In this document: piece after piece, positions 11,407 to 21,384 of the stretch
Position numbering within the stretch: position 1 is the stretch's first letter
Layout of the letters: every line of letters starts with the position of its first letter
Assembly (NCBI GenBank): GCA_029641185.1
Contig: JAPWGK010000001.1
Coordinates: forward strand, 198,501 to 262,500
Direction of reading: 5' to 3'
From: Pseudofabraea citricarpa
Taxonomy: Eukaryota > Ascomycota > Leotiomycetes > Helotiales > Dermateaceae
DNA: 64,000 nt
The notes under the pieces: model-generated
What the model was told of the DNA's origin: nothing
What the model saw: only the letters and a program-made list of their open reading frames with translations
Database searches by the model: none
Translations under genes and position numbers: made by a program

Positions 11407-12004
11407 ATGTCCATAGACGATCGTAAGTTCAATTATCACATTCACCGAGACTCTAACGAGGGTAACAATGTCGTCTCTTAGCTACAAGATGGTACCCGGA
11501 GGTCATTCACGTCATGGCGGCGATTTGGACGAAGATTATTATTTTCGTAGGCATGCAACGCACTGCTCGAGAGCTACAACAAGCCTTGCTTGCGCTCGAT
11601 GACAACCTGATCCAGCGGGCAGGAGAATACCCAATAGCGGTAAGAGTTCCGCAATGCAGCCAAAGGCAGAATGAGAAATGCTGATCTCTGGAAAGCCACA
11701 AATCTCTGCCGCGATCGGCCGAATCGAGAGGTTCTTCTCGGAGAGACAAGAGATCCTCGATGAAATCTGCGTCACTGCGCTAAATCAGTTAAGGGAGGAG
11801 GGTTTTGTGACAGGGCCGCCAGTTGATAGAGTCACGCGCAGCGATATGTTGTTTCTCTTGCGATTCATTGAATCAGTAGGTTCATACAATATGAAAGTAT
11901 CACGACGTATGCTGATGAGAAGTATAGCATCAAGGATATCGCTTCATCGAGATTTCGTTGCTCCCTACCAACCTGTCTATCCTGAGATCTTTGCCATGGG
12001 ATGA
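11407..12004 (+). CDS. Hypothetical protein (160 aa)
   Basis: Three exons are proposed: 11407-11422, 11482-11639 and 11696-12004. The introns, GTAAGT..TTAG (11423-11481) and GTAAGA..AAG (11640-11695), are in phase. The product starts MSIDDPTRWYPEVIHVM and is mostly helical with mixed charge (for example IGRIERFFSERQEILDEI). It has no signal peptide and no motif I recognise. The consensus donors and the absence of frame breaks support a real gene; the function is unknown. An intron-like segment (12010-12061) begins six bases after the stop and could belong to the 3' untranslated region or to an alternative transcript. Confidence 0.55.
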
Positions 12005-12973
12005 AATGTGTTAGTCATTTCCACTACGTCAAACTTGCGGCCCTTGCTAATGTTTCTTTAGATGCTTCACTGCGTTGTGAGGGTCGAGAGCCAGAGAGCA
12101 GCGGCATCGTTCCCGTTCTGCTGTCAAGAGTCAGGTTCTCGTTTGAACCAGGGCAATCGCTGCAAATGCTATCGTCAATACGTAATGACCCCGAACGTAT
12201 GGCCTTCATACCTCGATTCCAGCATCGGTAGTATATACCACAGGCAAATTTACCACCAGTGTGGGATTGTTCGTTGTTCTTTTTCAGATTTGAACATCAA
12301 AATGGTACAAAGATGTAATAAACAGACTCTGAGTAATGAAGATAGCGTAAGAAATTACATGCAAGGCTCGATTTTAAGATCGTTCGGACGTATCTCAAAT
12401 TCCAAGTTGAATAGGGGAGTGTGCAACAGCGCCCCTGGATCAAGCGAAGATATAAGCGAGTACTTTACCCTACTGCAGATCTTCATGTCTGGGGAAATCT
12501 ACCTCCTTTGCCCCGCTATCTCATCGAGTCTACTTACGCTTTGAAAAAATACATGAGCTTCAATATAGGTCATCCAGAATATATGAAGAGCCGATAGTTG
12601 CCTTGAAAGTAACTCTTTATCACGACAGTTAGTCAACGAAGAGTACCTAGAGTAGGTAGCTAAATCTACTCTACACAGCTATCTTGGCAATTCTTGGACA
12701 CATGATATATTTTACGTATCATACAATAGCTTGCCCACTCTAGTTTGATGTCTACAAATGTACAAGGCTGCACGAGGCTACAAACCTAGCCTCGCGAAGC
12801 TAAAAAATGACGACATCGTCAGCCTTTCACCACGTCGCAGCTTTGAAGTCTCACATCAGTTCGCAAATCAATGCAAACCCCTAGCACCAGAAACCCGATA
12901 AGTGAGATCAATATACATATATTCTAGGTTCATTATATTCGCAAAGATACTGCAGAACGTGAGAGAATCCGAC
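12005..12973. other. Intergenic region
   Basis: Contains an intron-like GTTAGT..GCTAATG..TTTAG segment at 12010-12061 and an open frame of about 160 codons from 12062. That frame has a poor coding appearance and is not called. A short inverted repeat (GGCT..AGCC and GCGAAGC) occurs around 12765-12800. Confidence 0.45.
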
Positions 12974-14062
12974 ATGACATCCGAAGGGCCTGAGTCAGTT
13001 TTCAAGGACGGGGCATGGCATGGCAAGATCAAGAATGGGCAGTTTCCTCCACAGAAAGGACGGTACCATCTGTATATTGGCAAGTCCAGCCCGAAACTGC
13101 TCCAGAAGATCAAATTCTAATTCTAGGGAGGTTTATTCTGCCCGTTCGCTCATCGCGCAAATCTGATCCGTCATCTGAAAGGGCTGACAGAGATCATCGA
13201 GGTATCGATTGTGAAACCGTATCCGAAAGGCGACGAGAAAGGCTGGCCCGGTTGGATATTTCCCAAGACAGATGACGAGTACGCCGGCTCGACGGTCGAT
13301 GGTCTCTTCGGCAGCGAATACCTGCATGAGGTCTATTTCAAGGACAAGAAAGATTACGAGGGCAGGTACAGCGTCCCGCTGGTCTGGGACAAGAAGAACA
13401 ACCAGATCGTCAATAACGAGAGTCTTGAGATCCTGCGAGATTGGAATACGGGGTTCAATGCAATTCTGCGCGACGAGTTCAGGACGAGAGACTTCTACCC
13501 CGAGAAGCTGAGGAAGGACATTGACGAGATTGGGAAATGGATGCAGGATGAGCTGAACACTGGCGTGTACAAAGCTGGATTCGCACCAGATCAAGAAACG
13601 TACGATAAGAACGTAATCCCGGTATTCCAGGCTCTGAATAAACTGGAGAATCTCCTAGCGGATAATCGGGGACCATTCATCCTTGGCTCTGAGCTCACCG
13701 AGCTCGATCTGCGGCTCTACCCGACCCTTATAAGGTTCGATATAGCCTATGTGCAACACTTTAAGTGCAATCTTGGCACCATTAGACATGATTACCCGTT
13801 GCTCAATAATTGGTTGAAGAACCTGTACTGGAATGTACCGGGCTTTAGAGAAACAACCAACTTCAAACACATCAAGGAAGGAGTGAGTGATATCTAACCG
13901 TCTTGGAGGGAAATGACTGATTATTAGTAGTATACGAAATGCCATCCTCTTATTAACCCCAAGTCGATCACTCCAAAGGGACCAATCCCAGATGTGGAAA
14001 GTAATTATGAACCAGATTGGAGTAGACTAAAAGCTGGTGGGGTTGATCTTTCGGAACAGTAG
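12974..14062 (+). CDS. Glutathione transferase, Xi/omega (ECM4/GTO) type
   Basis: Three exons: 12974-13079, 13131-13882 and 13931-14062, 329 residues. The spliced N-terminus reads FPPQKGRYHLYIGLFCPFAHR and places the catalytic cysteine at residue 39. VKPYPKGDEKGWPGW, VPLVWDKKNNQIVNNES and the C-terminal helical domain (ELTELDLRLYPTLIRFD) are hallmarks of ECM4-type glutathione transferases. These enzymes reduce glutathionyl-quinones or mixed disulfides rather than conjugate substrates. The first intron (13080-13130) needs a GC donor; without it the thioredoxin-fold active-site cysteine would be lost. A sulfur transporter gene and a persulfide dioxygenase gene follow on the same strand, which suggests work on glutathione-bound sulfur. 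Confidence 0.9.
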
Positions 14063-14746
14063 ATGTAAGCTTGAATTTTGATTAAAAATATGTTATGTAC
14101 TTGGTTCTGTTATACGGTCTTCTGAAATTGTGTCAAGTTAGGTAGATGTTGATCCCGCGGGATAATTTATGATGCTTGGATGATCTGACGCTAAGATGTA
14201 CTTGATCCGAATCATCCTTCTTTATCGGAGGTTCTGGAAATGATTCTGAAGTGCTACGAGCGTAAGCATACTCAAACAATGAGATCAAATTGTACCAGGC
14301 TTCGCAGTATACTTCAAAGCTGGTGGTGGCGTTGATGTCAGCTACGCGATCGAACAATGACAAATACCTACTTTGCTTGTTCTGCTTTGCTTTGCTTGAG
14401 GCAATTCAAACCCATGCTTCTTTCCAGAACCACAACTCAAGAGGTAATCAAAAAGAAAGGCTAAGTCAATGTTCAGTAATCTTTCTCGTCCGCCGGTCCT
14501 CCGTATGCGAGGGATACGAGTGCACCAAGCGAGATCGCCGAAAGCAGGAGCAAGTGGATCCAAACAAGGTCTCCGGGGACCAAGCTATGACCAGGAACAT
14601 TCAGAAATAGCCTTTCTCAATTGACTGTTAGACTTAAAGGTTGAGCATATCCGTAAACCACAAGAGGCTTGCAACAGACAGAACAGCATTCATCGGAAAC
14701 CAACGACCATTGCCATTGCCATTGCCATCGCCATCGCTTATTCGCC
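14063..14746. other. Intergenic region with hexanucleotide repeat at its end
   Basis: A 684-bp spacer between the glutathione transferase and the YeeE-like gene. Short open frames on both strands lack coding character. The last 50 bp carry CCATTG/CCATCG hexamers directly before the next start codon. Confidence 0.55.
14707..14735 (+). repeat. CCATTG/CCATCG hexamer run before the start codon
   Basis: Five near-identical 6-bp units (CCATTG three times, then CCATCG twice) end about 12 bp before the ATG at 14747. The run lies in the probable 5' leader of the YeeE-like gene. Confidence 0.7.
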
Positions 14747-15806
14747 ATGCTGTCCACTATCTTTACCTCTGGTGTTGCGGGAACTCTGTTTGGTGCTGCG
14801 CTTACTGTGACGGGCGTTTATTCACCCTCTATCATCGTCTCGCAGATGCACTTGACTGATTTTCATATGCTCAAGGTCTTTCTCGGTGCTAGTGCTTCCA
14901 GCGCGTAAGTTAAATCAACCATCCATCGAGAACAAAAACATTGCATCTCTTACTGACTGAATTCTTAGTTTGATTATTATTCTGTTTGAAAAACTCGGGC
15001 TGGTCAAGTGTAATCCTCGCACGCCATCTTCTCTGGGCTGGTTTGGCAAGTACGATGGAAATATCATTGGAGGTCTACTCGTCGGTTCGGGCATGACTCT
15101 GACTGGAGCTTGTCCCGGCACCTCTCTAGTTCAACTCACAGCCGGAGTGCGGTCCGGAACACTGGTGGTATGCGGCGGCATACTTGGTGGAATCATCTAC
15201 TCTAAATTCGGGAAATATATTCGACGAGACGTGGCTACATCTTCACCATCTTGCACCGTATACGAACAACTCAACATCAGCCGGGCGTCAGCTCTATTAG
15301 CCTACGAAGCAATTAGTCTCGCTACAGTTTCGGCAGTTCTCACTTTTGCTCAGTCGCATACGGATCTGCTCTCCTCGACCTACGGTAGTCTCTGCGTCGG
15401 CGGCGCACAAGCTGCATCCCTTCTGCTGACGGGAAACTTGATCGGCGTGTCGACTGCGTATGAGGAGGTCGGCCAGATCTTCTGGCAAACAATACGAGCT
15501 ACCTTCGGTGTGAAATCCATCGAGAAGAAACCCATCTCTGTCAAGTCTATCATCTTCGCCCTGGGAATCATTGCGGGAAGTTACACTGCTTTCTCTAGTG
15601 TGCCGGGTTTGTTGATTACATCCGATTTCGAAGTCTCGACCGCAAGAGCCTTAGCTGGTGGGTTTGCGATGGCGTTTGGTGCTAGAACGGCTGGTGGTTG
15701 TACATCTGGACATGGCATAAGTGGCATGTCGACCTTGTCGGTATCCAGCATCGTCTCGGTGATGGCTATGTTTGGTGGAGGAATGGGTTTGGCGACGGTG
15801 ATGTAG
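14747..15806 (+). CDS. YeeE/YedE-family sulfur-compound transporter
   Basis: Two exons, 14747-14904 and 14969-15806, join across a GTAAGT..TTAG intron into 331 residues. The protein is almost entirely hydrophobic with about eight or nine membrane spans. It carries the paired signatures of the YeeE/YedE (DUF395) family: GMTLTGACPGTSL near residue 101 and FGARTAGGCTSGHGISG near residue 297, each with the conserved cysteine. Characterised bacterial members import thiosulfate or related reduced sulfur. I therefore infer a channel or transporter for thiosulfate, sulfide or a persulfide-type compound; direction and membrane are unknown. The ATG at 14747 starts just before the first membrane span. 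An in-frame ATG at 14669 would add a His/Cys-rich repeat translation and is less likely. Confidence 0.88.
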
Positions 15807-16454
15807 AAAGCAATGATGAGTCACATGTAGATATTTACATATTTAGACCAGAGCAAATGGAATATGTAGACTTAGTCTATCGATAAAGCAAATTCTGTAG
15901 TCTCAAAGTGCCAAAATAGAAGTGGTAAAATCAACAGGCCATCATCAAGAGCTGTGATATGACTTCATAAGTCGATTATACAACCAGCATAGGAAATACG
16001 CTTCTGCACCCGGGATCAACCTACCGTATCTTCAATCCCAGAACATGCACGAGATCATAAAACATGAAATGACATGACATGACGCAAAAAGTATTCCATC
16101 TGTCGGGTTGAAACCAAGTTCGGCGACCGCCATATCCTCGCCGAAGTGACTGCCGGATACGCAATTCCACTGCCGCCATCACAGGAACGGAATCCAGACC
16201 CAGATATCGAGGTCGGCGACGACAATTCTGACGACAATTAGTCAGTTGGCTTTAAGGTCATCAAACTAACAGCAATACCTCTATCAAGCCGCTTTTAAGA
16301 AGCAAAACCCCCCACGAAAACTCTCAATAATCATCAGTCCCAAAGCAAAAGTCAAACCAAAGCGAACCAGAAAGAAAACCGCATCTTCACTTACCTCCTC
16401 CTCTTAGCTCCCAAGAAACGAGAAACGAGAAGGCTTCACTACGCAAAACCAGCC
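15807..16454. other. Intergenic region
   Basis: A 648-bp spacer between the sulfur transporter and the persulfide dioxygenase. Short ATGACATGACATGAC-type repeats occur near 16065-16085, and a pyrimidine-rich tract (CTTACCTCCTCCTCTTAG) lies shortly before the next ATG. No gene was seen. Confidence 0.55.
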
Positions 16455-17375
16455 ATGGAGCCAGAAGTCCTAACCAGCTTCCACGCCAGCACCGGCACCT
16501 GGCAATACATAATCGCAGACCCAAAAACACACGAGGCCGTCATCATCGACTCGGTGCTGGACTTCGACCCGAGCACGCGCAAGATCAGCACCGAGACAGC
16601 CGACGAGCTGCTGGGGCTGATCGAGACGCACAAGCTGACCATAACGCGGATCCTCGAGACGCACGCACACGCCGACCACCTGACGGCATCGCGGTACCTG
16701 CAGCAGAAGCTGGGGGCGAAACAAGCCGGCCCACAACCCAAGATCTGCATCGGCCACCGCATCGTGCAAGTGCAGGCCTTCTTCGGCGAGCGATACGGCA
16801 TCGATCCAGCAGAGCTGAGAGACGTCTTCGATCACCTCTGGGCAGACAACGAGGAATTCAGCATTGGCGAGCTCGCAGCTTCTGTCATGTACCTGCCAGG
16901 CCATACGCCCGACCACGTCGGCTACAGAATCGGCAGCAATGTATTCACGGGCGATTCGATCTTCAACCCAGACGTCGGGTCCGCGAGGGCGGATTTCCCT
17001 GGCGGGTCGGCGACGGATCTGTTCCGGTCAATGAGCGAGCTGCTCGCGCTGCCGGGGCATTATAAACTCTACACGGGACACGACTACCCGCCCTTGGAGA
17101 GGGCTGAAGGGAAGAGGGCATATACGACGGTGCAGGAGCAAAACGAGGCCAATAAGCATGTCAAGAAAGGCACGACCGAACGGGAGTTTGTGGATTGGAG
17201 AGCGAGTAGGGATGGGACGTTGGGGGAACCCAGGTTGTTGCATCAGGCCATGCAGTTTAACATCCGCGCCGGCAGGTTGCCGCGCGCGACGGCCATGGGG
17301 GATAGGGTTGTACATGTGCCGCTGAATCTTGGTGTGGATCTTGTCAAGGTTATGGATGGGTCTGCTCGCTTGTAA
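16455..17375 (+). CDS. ETHE1-like persulfide dioxygenase (metallo-beta-lactamase fold)
   Basis: A single-exon gene of 306 residues. The metallo-beta-lactamase core is visible as ETHAHADHLTA (THAHADH at 69-75), YLPGHTPDH (His150, His154), FTGDSIF (Asp167) and YTGHDYPP (His209). This spacing matches ETHE1 and the beta-lactamase-like hydrolases of bacterial bigR operons, which are iron persulfide dioxygenases that oxidise glutathione persulfide to sulfite and glutathione. No rhodanese domain is fused. No mitochondrial presequence is evident, so a cytosolic site is possible. The tail (EPRLLHQAMQFNIRAGRLP) is also typical of the bacterial-type subgroup. The gene is relatively GC-rich next to its surroundings. 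Glyoxalase II is a more distant alternative. Confidence 0.9.
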   Translation: MEPEVLTSFHASTGTWQYIIADPKTHEAVIIDSVLDFDPSTRKISTETADELLGLIETHKLTITRILETHAHADHLTASRYLQQKLGAKQAGPQPKICIGHRIVQVQAFFGERYGIDPAELRDVFDHLWADNEEFSIGELAASVMYLPGHTPDHVGYRIGSNVFTGDSIFNPDVGSARADFPGGSATDLFRSMSELLALPGHYKLYTGHDYPPLERAEGKRAYTTVQEQNEANKHVKKGTTEREFVDWRASRDGTLGEPRLLHQAMQFNIRAGRLPRATAMGDRVVHVPLNLGVDLVKVMDGSARL

Positions 17376-18048
17376 ATGTGGCAGACAAGGTTAACATAGT
17401 TCTTTCATCACCCTCTACAGTAAGTAGTCAGGCCAAATAAACTTGCAACACTACAGTACCGTACCGTGCCATGCTATTTGATACTTCAAATCTTCTGAAT
17501 TTAAGTCAGTCATATAACAAAGTTTTCCTGTTAGCTTTTGCTTTCAATTTGCCTTGCACGTCCTTGAAGTTAATCTGCTCGCCTGATGCGCTGTCGGGCT
17601 TCACTCTTTAGCGAGGTCACCGAGAATGAACTCACAGGAACGGGACCAAATTACTTAAATGCGATTGTATGGGCCTATGCTGATCCAAACACTAGAATAA
17701 CCAACTGCCGGCTTGGGCGTCTGATGTGCCGGATGTCGTGTTTCAGCTCCTGGAAACTTTCAGACCACTTGCACATCAGTTGGATTTTCTTTCCGCATAA
17801 ATCGAGTACCACGGACTGCAACATTTCCTCCATACCTTGTCTAGACGCAGAGTTGAGTGTTCAGGCAAGATGAAATGTTTAAGTACCCGACTAAGGCTAG
17901 TAATTTTGCATTCAATGAGTCTACGCAGTCTCATTTATCTAGGACTCGCGTCCCGAATCTAGAATCTCCGAAGAGGAAGTCATAAACACTCACATTAGTC
18001 CATACATTCTTACAAGACTCCAGACAAACCCCCCAAGCAACCTCGCTA
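17376..18048. other. Convergent intergenic region
   Basis: A 673-bp spacer between convergent genes. An open frame at 17586-17873 has no coding character, and nothing else was recognised. Confidence 0.55.
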
Positions 18049-19410
18049 TTACCATTCGTCATCCGAGTAGATATCATCATCGTCCTCATCATCGTCCTCG
18101 TCCGACATGCCTCCTGATGAACTAGACACATCGTCCTCCAAAATGCCATCGTCAGATATCTCTTCATCGTGGGTTTCCTGATCTTCTGAACTGCTGCTTT
18201 CAACCTGGGATGAGCTTGATGAAATCCCACTTTGTGAGATACTCTCATCCGGATTGCCATCTTCGTCTATCTCTGCGTCATAAGAGAACTCATCCTCCAA
18301 GCTATTCTCCTCTTCCTCCAAACTGCTGTCGTCATGGAACTCTCCTTCCAAAGATCCCTCCTGTGATTCGGCTTCGTCGTTTTCATCTGCAGAGACATCT
18401 TCGTCTAGCTCTGCTTCTGAGCTTTCGGGCTGGGAAGAATCCCAAGAGGCAATTGAGGCAGCTTCAGTTTCTGTGCCATCTGCAAAGTCTGCAGAGTTCC
18501 CATCGTCTTCATGATCTAGATGGGCCTGCTGAGCATTCAGGTAAGCGACCGAGATGTTAGGAATCCTGCACTCAGGATATCTCAGCTTCTCCCTCTCAAA
18601 ACATTGCAGAACCATAGCTCGTAACTCCTTCACTTGTTCTTCGGAGTGGATATGACTGTCAGGAAAATTCTCATGGTATCCACAAACGAAGCTCAACTCC
18701 TTTAGTCCATGAAAACCGTACAGATCTCCTCTCTTCAAGTCGAGATCGAAACCGAGCCGTGGATGCGGGGGAAGATTTTCCAAACGGGTTGAAAAGTACT
18801 GCTTGACTTCAGGATCCCAGTACATCTGTGAAACTCTGAGGGATTGAATCATGTCGAGATTGCAGGGGTATTTCAAAGCAAGTCGGCCGATGGCAGCAAA
18901 CATGAAGGCGAACGATATTGGAGCTAGGTAGTGATCAATGAACTCAACAGCGTCTAACTTGGGGTTGAAGTAAATAGGGCGACTGGTGAGACCGGGAAAC
19001 AGCTCCTTGAAGTTGAGAAGAGTCTCGGCACGGCTCTCACTGTTGATCTGGAGCGTTATAATTGATGGCCGACTAGCGTTCTTCTGCAGGAATATACACA
19101 GCTTGCAATCGCAGGTGCTGTAGAGACAGCGGGTACAGTAGCCTGAACAGCACCCGCAGACAAAACAACCTCCAATGTGTGTCTCTTGAATGTCGTAATC
19201 AGGAGACATGCGGATCTTTACGATGCCGGCCTCTGGAAAGAGAACGCGCCATATCTTGAGACGCAGTTCTGTGGGGAGCTTCGGAAATACGGTGAATTCG
19301 CTGAGATATGGTGCAGGCTCTTTTTTGGAAATGAATGGGTTGGAGATTCTGGGTTCGAAATGAGAGAATGATAGTTGGAGATGTGAGACCGGCAGTGGTG
19401 GATGCGCCAT
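18049..19410 (-). CDS. 2EXR-domain protein with Cys-rich insert and acidic tail
   Basis: A single-exon gene of 453 residues. Residues about 37-60 (LSEFTVFPKLPTELRLKIW) and INSESRAETL near 122-131 are the signature of the fungal 2EXR family, whose function is unknown. Between them sits a cysteine cluster with nine Cys from 82 to 105 (C-x2-C-x-C-C-x3-C-x2-C-x4-C-x-C-x2-C), which looks like a possible metal-binding insert. Everything after about residue 296 is very acidic and Ser-rich, with long Asp/Glu runs to the C-terminus. A second 2EXR gene lies at 41445-42299. The ATG at 19410 is the first in frame. Confidence 0.82.
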   Translation of the reverse strand: MAHPPLPVSHLQLSFSHFEPRISNPFISKKEPAPYLSEFTVFPKLPTELRLKIWRVLFPEAGIVKIRMSPDYDIQETHIGGCFVCGCCSGYCTRCLYSTCDCKLCIFLQKNASRPSIITLQINSESRAETLLNFKELFPGLTSRPIYFNPKLDAVEFIDHYLAPISFAFMFAAIGRLALKYPCNLDMIQSLRVSQMYWDPEVKQYFSTRLENLPPHPRLGFDLDLKRGDLYGFHGLKELSFVCGYHENFPDSHIHSEEQVKELRAMVLQCFEREKLRYPECRIPNISVAYLNAQQAHLDHEDDGNSADFADGTETEAASIASWDSSQPESSEAELDEDVSADENDEAESQEGSLEGEFHDDSSLEEEENSLEDEFSYDAEIDEDGNPDESISQSGISSSSSQVESSSSEDQETHDEEISDDGILEDDVSSSSGGMSDEDDDEDDDDIYSDDEW

Positions 19411-20244
19411 CGTCGCGTGTCTAAGAGTTTGATTAAGATCGTCTACGAGCGGCCAAGGCGCGTGGAGTTATGTAGAAGGGAAGTGGGTGAATATCTTTGG
19501 TGGTGTGGTTGTGAGATGACGAGGAGCTGTTCTTTGTGTGAGCTCTCAACTGCATGATTCTGGGCTGACCAGACACTTACTATTCCCAGGGTGTCTGGCG
19601 AAGATATGTGGGGAGAGGATTTCAAAAGATCGAGATGATTCAATAAAGACGACGTTGTAATGCCCTCAGTCGCGTTGGGTGTTGATCAGGTTGAGGAAGG
19701 CGGTCGAGTAGAAAGCACTTGCTCGCTCGCTCGATTCGGTCACGGGTGCCAGTCACCCTTTGCCCTTTTCAGCCCGAAGTGGCTAGTTAAGTATCTCCTT
19801 CCTGCATAGGTAATTACGAACGAGTCAAACCTAGGACCCTTTTCATTTATTTGTCAAACAAATACGGCAACAGGCATGGATATGAACTACTCATTACTGC
19901 CGTTTGCTCCCGCCTCACACCCAAGCAACTCTAGAAACAAAACCCACACAATCATATCTCTTCACTCGTCCAGTTTAGTAGAAATGCAGATCGCTTCATC
20001 GGCTAAGCAAAACTTCAATTATGATTACACCATCAAAAACAAATAACAGCTTGAGTGTTATGCATCTCAGGGGCTCCATGCTCTTCGGCTACCGGCTGAC
20101 TGCCTCTGCCTATTTGGAAATCCTATCTGACAGCCATACGGATAGATCATTTTTAACCTGACAAGACTACTTGGTACATGACAGCTTGTCTCATGGCATA
20201 ACTACGACAAATGGCAAAGAAAAAAAGGAAAATATACAAACCAC
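19411..20244. other. Intergenic region
   Basis: An 834-bp spacer between two minus-strand genes. It should hold the promoter of the 2EXR gene and the 3' end of the oxidoreductase gene. No further gene was found. Confidence 0.55.
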
Positions 20245-21384
20245 TCAAACCATCTCAATGACAAATTTGCCAATACCTCCCTTTCCATCAAACACTTCCC
20301 CGCAGCCAGTGCGGATCGCCTCGATATCAGAGAACTTGGCAGTCCTTCCAACAATCGGCGTGATTTTGCCCTCTTGGATCCACCCAGAAAGCTTGTCTAG
20401 ATCCGTTTTGCTTGGGTACATGCAGATGTACCTGTAGCTGACCCCGGAACGTCCAACCCACCATCTAAATAACCAATCGACAAAGTTCATGGTATGGCGC
20501 AAGATAAATGGTATGCCCGTCATGCCGTTGTCTTTCATTTGTTCTCCGGACGGCAAGGTGCTGATGCTCAAAATCACTCCACCTTTCTTAACCGTGCCTA
20601 CCAAAGAAAGTGTCGTTGCCATAGTATCGAAGAGATAGTCAACCTTCTGCTTACCTACCGTCTTTGCAATGTTTTCCTTGGTGTAATCGATAGCGGTGAA
20701 CGTGCCATCTCCCAGCAATTCCTTCGCCTTTGGTATCTTGCCTGTCGACAGTGTAGTGATGACCTCTGAAGCACCAAAGACATTCTTTGCCAACTGGACA
20801 GCCAAACTTCCTGTTCCAGACAAGCCACCAGGTATGAGCACAGTCTTCCCTTTCAATCCTCCTTCCAATATCTCGTCAGCCGTCTCCATACTCTGAAGTG
20901 CAGTCAGGGCTACGAGAGGAACGCTTGCAGCTTCGGCAAATGTCAAGTTCGTAGGCTTTTGCGCGACGGCATCTTCGAGAGAGAGGACATATTCAGCAAC
21001 GGAGCCCTTGTATTCGCTTGGCACTCGGGAGTAGATCTCATCGCCAACCTTGAAGGCCACTACTGCGGAACCGACAGCTGCGACAGTACCTGAGACATCG
21101 TAGCCAATTTTGTAGGGGAAACTAAAGCACACTCAATGTCAGCACACCATCTACCAAGTGTGAGATTGCTAGGTGCTGGCTTACGAGTCTTTGTTGATTG
21201 CTTTGGCCAATCCTGAAGCTAATTTGACATCGATGGGGTTGATTGAGGCGGCATGAACCTTAATAAGGATTTCGGTAGGCTTCTTGATCTCGGGCGTGGG
21301 TAGGGTTGCCAGCTTGTATTCGGATGGCTTACTGTACTTCTCCAGTGCAATTGCTTGCATGGAACTAGGGATCGTGGAAGCCAT
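20245..21384 (-). CDS. Zinc-independent alcohol dehydrogenase / quinone oxidoreductase-like (MDR)
   Basis: Two exons, 21185-21384 and 20245-21121, join with a GTAAGC..TTTAG intron to give 358 residues. The fold is the medium-chain dehydrogenase/reductase type. The N-terminal GroES-like part has KVHAASINPIDVKLASG and FPYKIGYDVSGTVAAVG. The Rossmann part has GGLSGTGSLAVQLAKNVFGA and IDYTKENIA. The usual catalytic-zinc ligands are not evident, so it belongs with quinone oxidoreductase/zeta-crystallin-like NADPH enzymes. The substrate cannot be told. The real ATG is at 21384; a TTG two codons further upstream is not a start. Confidence 0.88.

Noticed and set aside
12062..12544. 160-codon plus-strand open frame
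   Set aside because: Its composition does not look coding, it starts within a probable splice acceptor, and no splice-linked partner was found.
12974..17375. Treating the three sulfur genes as one operon
   Set aside because: The genes are 0.65-0.68 kb apart with their own leaders, so they are separate fungal transcription units; only clustering is claimed.
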